Source of the DNA: Acidobacteriota bacterium | Lineage (GTDB): Bacteria > Acidobacteriota > Terriglobia > Terriglobales > Acidobacteriaceae | Assembly: GCA_021779695.1 (NCBI GenBank) | Contig: JAJYAE010000175.1 | Span: forward strand, 1 to 9,185 | Direction: 5' to 3' | DNA: 9,185 bases | Shown: one piece after another, positions 6,743 to 9,185 of the stretch | Numbering within the stretch: the stretch's first letter is position 1 | Layout of the letters: every line of letters begins with the position of its first letter | Program-made: the position numbers and the translations under genes | Notes under the pieces: model-generated | Seen by the model: only the letters and a program-made list of their open reading frames with translations | Told to the model about the DNA's origin: nothing | Databases searched by the model: none

Positions 6743-7073
6743 ATGGCTGAAACTTGAAATCAGGAATTGTCTGCCAAAGACCTGTCAATACGCGGCGCGT
6801 GTCCTGCACCTGCCGAAGTCCCTGTTTCGTAATTCGAAAGAACCGCTTCGCCTTTCCGCCACGCTCCGGCGTTGGATCTCCCAAGCTGGAAACCACCAGC
6901 CCCTTCCCTTCCAGCCGCTCCAGCGCGGCGTAAACACTGCCCAACGAGACGTTCTTTCCGCGGTGCTTCTCAAGCTCGCGTGAGATCGGCACGCCGTAAG
7001 CTTCGTCGCCAAGATGAATCACGGCGAGTAGAAGCATAAGTTCAAGTTCTCCGAGATAGCCTCGCTTGTTCAT
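6741..7073 (-). CDS. PadR-family transcriptional regulator
   Basis: A 110-residue protein of normal length for the short PadR class. The winged-helix landmarks are in order: GELELMLLLAVIHLGDEAYGVPISREL (helices 1-2), SLGSVYAALERLEGKGLV (recognition helix and turn), then RFFRITKQG (wing), and a short C-terminal helix that would serve in dimerisation. PadR proteins are usually repressors of their own operon and of an adjacent membrane or efflux gene; here two membrane protein genes follow at once. The start at ATG 7073 fits the family N-terminus (MNKRGYLGELEL). The in-frame ATG at 7082 overlaps the predicted -10 box, and the longer frame reaching 7451 would run through the promoter and the IS110 leader, so both were set aside. 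The ligand is unknown. Confidence 0.93.
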   Translation of the reverse strand: MNKRGYLGELELMLLLAVIHLGDEAYGVPISRELEKHRGKNVSLGSVYAALERLEGKGLVVSSLGDPTPERGGKAKRFFRITKQGLRQVQDTRRVLTGLWQTIPDFKFQP

Positions 7074-7080
7074 TAATTCC

Positions 7081-7108
7081 ATAATAGCGAAGAAACTGGA
7101 GATGTCAA
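7081..7108 (-). promoter_or_regulatory. Sigma-70-type promoter of the PadR operon, predicted leaderless
   Basis: On the minus strand TTGACA (7108-7103) and TATTAT (7086-7081) are separated by 16 nt, close to the ideal. The -10 box ends only 7 nt before the ATG at 7073, so the transcript should begin at or within a base or two of the start codon. This explains the lack of a ribosome binding site for this PadR gene. Confidence 0.75.
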
Positions 7109-7138
7109 TGCACCTGTTCTGCAATGGCGCCAATGCAC
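7106..7138. promoter_or_regulatory. Possible operator: palindrome plus repeated CAATGCAC
   Basis: CAATGCAC occurs at 7106-7113, overlapping the -35 box, and again at 7131-7138. Between and overlapping them is the near-palindrome GCAATGGCGCCAATGC (7121-7136, core TGGCGCCA). The placement at the -35 edge suits an autoregulatory site. Whether this belongs to the PadR promoter or to the IS110 left end cannot be decided from one sequence. Confidence 0.35.
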
Positions 7139-7156
7139 GCATTAAGCCGATTAGTA

Positions 7157-7391
7157 TCGAAAAGCGTGCAACTGGCCTCTGGCCAGACAGGATGCGAAGG
7201 AACGCGAGTCGCGCGATCATTGTAGGCGCCAGTTGGGTGACAGCTACAGCCCGCGCCGACATTGGTGCTTCCAGAGCCCGTCGAAAAGCGTGGGTCCGGG
7301 GTTGCGTACAGATGTGTGATGACGACCGTCTTCGGGCGGCGATCTTGATTGGGAGTTTGCTCTGCATTCGTGCCCTGGGCACCCGGCCGGC
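7157..7391 (+). ncRNA. Candidate IS110 bridge RNA region
   Basis: The 5' non-coding end carries CTGGCC-TCT-GGCCAG (7172-7186), CCGTC-TTCG-GGCGG with a C(UUCG)G tetraloop (7326-7339), and GTGCCC-T-GGGCAC (7370-7382) just before the transposase start. A 12-nt direct repeat TCGAAAAGCGTG lies at 7157-7168 and 7281-7292. IS110-group transposases are guided by a bridge RNA made from this position, so one is expected here. I have not been able to identify the target-binding and donor-binding loops. The coordinates given are the region, not measured RNA ends. Confidence 0.45.
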
Positions 7392-7403
7392 ATGGAGGTC
7401 CTC

Positions 7404-8762
7404 ATGGCCAAGCAGAGTCATAGAAGGTGTGATCAGTTGCCGGTCCTGCATCCGGATGCTGCTGGGATAGATGTGGGAGCGAGTGAGCTGTTCGTCGCAG
7501 TGGGCGCCGATCGTGATCCGCAGTCAGTACGTCGCTTTCCCACGTTTACCCGTGATCTTCACGCACTGGCCGATTGGCTTCAGCAGTGCGGAGTTCGCTC
7601 CGTCGCGATGGAGTCAACCAGCGTTTACTGGATTCCGATCTATCAGATTCTGGAGGCTCGCGGCCTCGAGGTCTGCCTGGTCAACGCGCAACATGTGAAG
7701 AACGTGCCGGGGCGCAAAACGGACGTCTCCGACTGCCAGTGGCTTCAGTACCTGCACCCAGTCGGTTTGCTGCGAGCCAGCTTCCGCCCGCCGGGCGCGA
7801 TCTGCGCTGTACGCGCTCTCTGGCGTCATCGCGGCAGCCTGGTCCAGATGGCTGCTGAGCACATCATGCATATCCAGAAGGCGCTGGATCAGATGAACCT
7901 GCAGATTCACCGCGTGCTGACCGAGATTACCGGTTTGAGCGGGCTGCGCATTCTCGATGCGATCCTTGCCGGGGAGCGAGACCCGCTCACACTCGCCCGG
8001 CTCTGCCATAAGCGCGTGAAGAGCAGCGAGAGCACGGTGGCGAAGTCGCTTGAAGGAGACTATCGACCGGAGCACATCTTCGCGCTACGGCAGTCACTGG
8101 CAGCGTACCGCTACTATCAGCAACTGGTGTTGGAAACGGATCGGGAGATTCAGCGCCAGATGGTCAAACTGGAGGCCGCAGACAACGCATTGGCCAAGAT
8201 GCCGAAGCGAACCAAGCGCCTGCCATACCAACGACAGGGGCACGAGCCGCGTGTGTTCGATCTTCGCAGCGAACTCTATCGGATCTTCGGCGTTGATCTG
8301 ACGAACGTACCTGGCATCAGTGCAATGACTTCCCAAACGATCCTCTGTGAAGTCGGCACGGATGTTTCCCGCTTCCGTAATGCATCCGGATTCGCCTCTT
8401 GGCTCGGCCTGTGCCCGGAAAAGAAGATCAGCGGCGAAAAAGTGCTCTTCACCAAGAGCAGACGAGTCCGAAGCCGGGTTGCCATCGCACTCCGGCTGGC
8501 AGCACGTTCTTTACATCATGCCAAAGACTGCATGGGAGAGTTCTTCCGCAGGATCTGCCGCAAGCTCGGAAAACCTCAAGCTATTACAGCTACAGCTCAC
8601 AAGCTTGCCCGAATCGTCTACCACCTGCTCAGCACTCGAGAAGCATATGACGAATCCGTGTTCCACAGGTGCGAAGAGGAGGCATTGAAGCGTGCCGAGA
8701 TGCGACTGCGCAGGCAGGCAGCTCATCTCGGATTCCGAATCATTCCGGCAGAAGAAGGTTGA
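7404..8762 (+). CDS. IS110-family DEDD transposase
   Basis: A 452-residue recombinase that looks intact. The N-terminal RuvC-like domain shows the four acidic residues of the DEDD family: Asp23 (AGIDVGA), Glu70 (VAMESTSVYW), Asp107 and Asp110 (PGRKTDVSDCQW). A helical middle (about 150-265) leads to the Transposase_20 domain (about 295-400) with NVPGISAMTSQTIL, SRFRNASGFASWLGLCP and KISGEK. Ser343 in the last motif is my candidate for the catalytic serine; I am less sure of that than of the acidic residues. In this family the enzyme cuts and joins without a classical DDE mechanism, using a bridge RNA to choose the target. ATG 7404 is preferred over ATG 7392 because GGAGG (7394-7398) lies 5 nt before it. 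The length is somewhat above the shorter IS110 members. No frameshift or stop is seen, so the element may be active. Confidence 0.95.
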   Translation: MAKQSHRRCDQLPVLHPDAAGIDVGASELFVAVGADRDPQSVRRFPTFTRDLHALADWLQQCGVRSVAMESTSVYWIPIYQILEARGLEVCLVNAQHVKNVPGRKTDVSDCQWLQYLHPVGLLRASFRPPGAICAVRALWRHRGSLVQMAAEHIMHIQKALDQMNLQIHRVLTEITGLSGLRILDAILAGERDPLTLARLCHKRVKSSESTVAKSLEGDYRPEHIFALRQSLAAYRYYQQLVLETDREIQRQMVKLEAADNALAKMPKRTKRLPYQRQGHEPRVFDLRSELYRIFGVDLTNVPGISAMTSQTILCEVGTDVSRFRNASGFASWLGLCPEKKISGEKVLFTKSRRVRSRVAIALRLAARSLHHAKDCMGEFFRRICRKLGKPQAITATAHKLARIVYHLLSTREAYDESVFHRCEEEALKRAEMRLRRQAAHLGFRIIPAEEG

Positions 8763-8771
8763 TTGTTGTTC

Positions 8772-8819
8772 CTTGGGAGTCGGCAAGGCTTCTGGCATTC
8801 AGCAGAATGCCCCGCCAAG
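8772..8819 (+). terminator. Stem-loop after the transposase gene (terminator or element end)
   Basis: GGCATTC-AGCA-GAATGCC (8794-8811) is a perfect 7-bp hairpin 31 nt after the stop codon. It is framed by CTTGG / CCAAG (about 8773-8819), which extends it with internal loops. No T-run follows, so it is either a weak terminator or part of the right end of the insertion sequence. Confidence 0.5.
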
Positions 8820-8865
8820 AAAACATGAAGCTGGGGCGTATATTACATTTTCTTTTAGGAGGGGG

Positions 8866-8894
8866 TAGACAGTCTCCATCCATGGCAGTAGGAT
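8866..8894 (+). promoter_or_regulatory. Predicted promoter of the second PadR gene
   Basis: TAGACA (8866-8871) and TAGGAT (8889-8894) are spaced by 17 nt. Transcription would start near 8901, only about 6 nt before the ATG at 8907, so this PadR mRNA is also almost leaderless. GTAGA before and TCTAC after the promoter core form a small inverted pair that could mark an operator. Confidence 0.5.
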
Positions 8895-8906
8895 TTCTAC
8901 ATCCAT

Positions 8907-9185
8907 ATGGCCGAGAACACAAAATACAAGAACCGGATCGAGTTATTGCAAGGCACTCTGGACATGCTGATCCTCCATGCTCTGCAGCACAGGCGCATGC
9001 ACGGCTACGGCATCGCGCAGGTCATCCGACAGCGCTCGGGAGAAACACTCACAGTAGAGACCGGCTCTCTTTATCCGGCGCTGCATCGTCTGGAACAGCA
9101 GAAATGGGTAAAGGCTGAGTGGAAGCTGACGGAGAGCAAGCAGCGTGCGAAGTACTACGAGCTCACAGCTCTCGGGAGGAAGCAA
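8907..9185 (+). CDS. PadR-family transcriptional regulator, N-terminal part; 3' end outside window
   Basis: The first 93 codons are visible and end exactly at the window edge. The sequence is a textbook PadR winged helix: LLQGTLDMLILHALQHRRMHGYGIAQVIRQRS (helices 1-2), ETGSLYPALHRLEQQKWVKAEW (recognition helix and turn), then RAKYYELTALGRKQ (wing). Only the short C-terminal dimerisation helix is missing. It belongs to a different subgroup from the PadR at 6741-7073 (LQGTLDMLIL type against GELELMLLLA type), so the two are not a recent duplication. In related genomes this type is often followed by a large ABC-type or MacB-like permease gene, which would lie beyond the right edge. The longer overlapping plus-strand frame at 8669-9118 is a shadow. 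No good ribosome binding site is seen, in keeping with a near-leaderless transcript. Confidence 0.92.
   Translation, partial: MAENTKYKNRIELLQGTLDMLILHALQHRRMHGYGIAQVIRQRSGETLTVETGSLYPALHRLEQQKWVKAEWKLTESKQRAKYYELTALGRKQ

Larger units (their letters stand above)
7150..8820 (+). mobile_element. IS110-family insertion sequence (boundaries approximate)
   Basis: The intact DEDD transposase at 7404-8762 is flanked by about 250 nt of structured non-coding DNA on the left and a stem-loop on the right. IS110-group elements have this shape: a long 5' non-coding end encoding a bridge RNA, a short 3' end, no long terminal inverted repeats and little or no target duplication. The ends therefore cannot be fixed from this copy. 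The left limit must lie downstream of the PadR promoter (after about 7109) and the right limit before the promoter of the second PadR gene (before about 8860). The element separates two divergent PadR genes. Confidence 0.75.

Noticed and set aside
6741..7451. 236-aa version of the PadR protein starting at 7451
   Set aside because: The extra N-terminal 126 residues would cross the promoter and the IS110 leader and do not resemble PadR; the family start is at 7073.
8669..9118. 149-aa plus-strand ORF spanning the end of the transposase gene and the PadR start
   Set aside because: It overlaps two better-supported genes in another frame and shows no family features.
1..9185. CRISPR array, tRNA or rRNA genes
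   Set aside because: No regularly spaced repeats, no tRNA cloverleaf and no rRNA-like sequence were seen in the window.

Overview
The window looks like a chromosomal accessory stretch of an Acidobacteriota genome (probably Terriglobia). This is inferred from PadR regulators paired with membrane proteins that begin with a 'permease-prefix'-like segment (EALAGDLLE...GRS..WYWRQV), a combination I associate with that phylum. GC is moderate to high. No 16S or other marker gene is present, so the assignment stays tentative.

Layout. (1) Positions 1-479, minus: the 5' part of a secreted esterase with an early-set (CBM48-like) N-terminal domain; the hydrolase domain lies off the left edge. (2) 480-1407: about 930 bp without a convincing gene. 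The first half is featureless. The second half holds a long imperfect inverted repeat (1002-1091) followed directly by a densely structured stretch (1091-1348) that resembles an IscB-associated HEARO/omega RNA, with no IscB gene next to it. (3) 1408-1677, plus: a small protein with a lysine/arginine-rich tail, overlapping tail to tail with (4) 1661-3517, minus: a caspase-family (peptidase C14) protein with an intact His/Cys pair and a 330-residue C-terminal region I cannot assign. (5) 3518-3877: intergenic, with a perfect 13-bp inverted repeat (3666-3724) and a doubtful 65-aa ORF. (6) 7073-3878, minus: an apparent operon of a leaderless PadR regulator, a 225-aa four-helix membrane protein and a 709-aa polytopic membrane protein. 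The N-terminal part of the 709-aa protein is paralogous to the 225-aa protein. (7) about 7150-8820, plus: an IS110-family insertion sequence with an intact DEDD transposase and a structured 5' non-coding region where a bridge RNA would be expected. (8) 8907-9185, plus: the start of a second PadR regulator, cut by the right edge.

How the parts fit. The two PadR genes diverge, and the IS110 element sits in the space between them without touching either predicted promoter core. PadR plus membrane protein pairs usually form small autoregulated units; the effector signal here is unknown. The caspase gene, the orphan omega-RNA-like locus and the IS110 element make this a mobile or defence-flavoured neighbourhood. 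Nothing in the sequence shows that they act together. The most interesting candidates are the orphan omega-RNA-like structure beside a folded-back inverted repeat, the caspase with an unassigned C-terminal half, and the possible IS110 bridge RNA.
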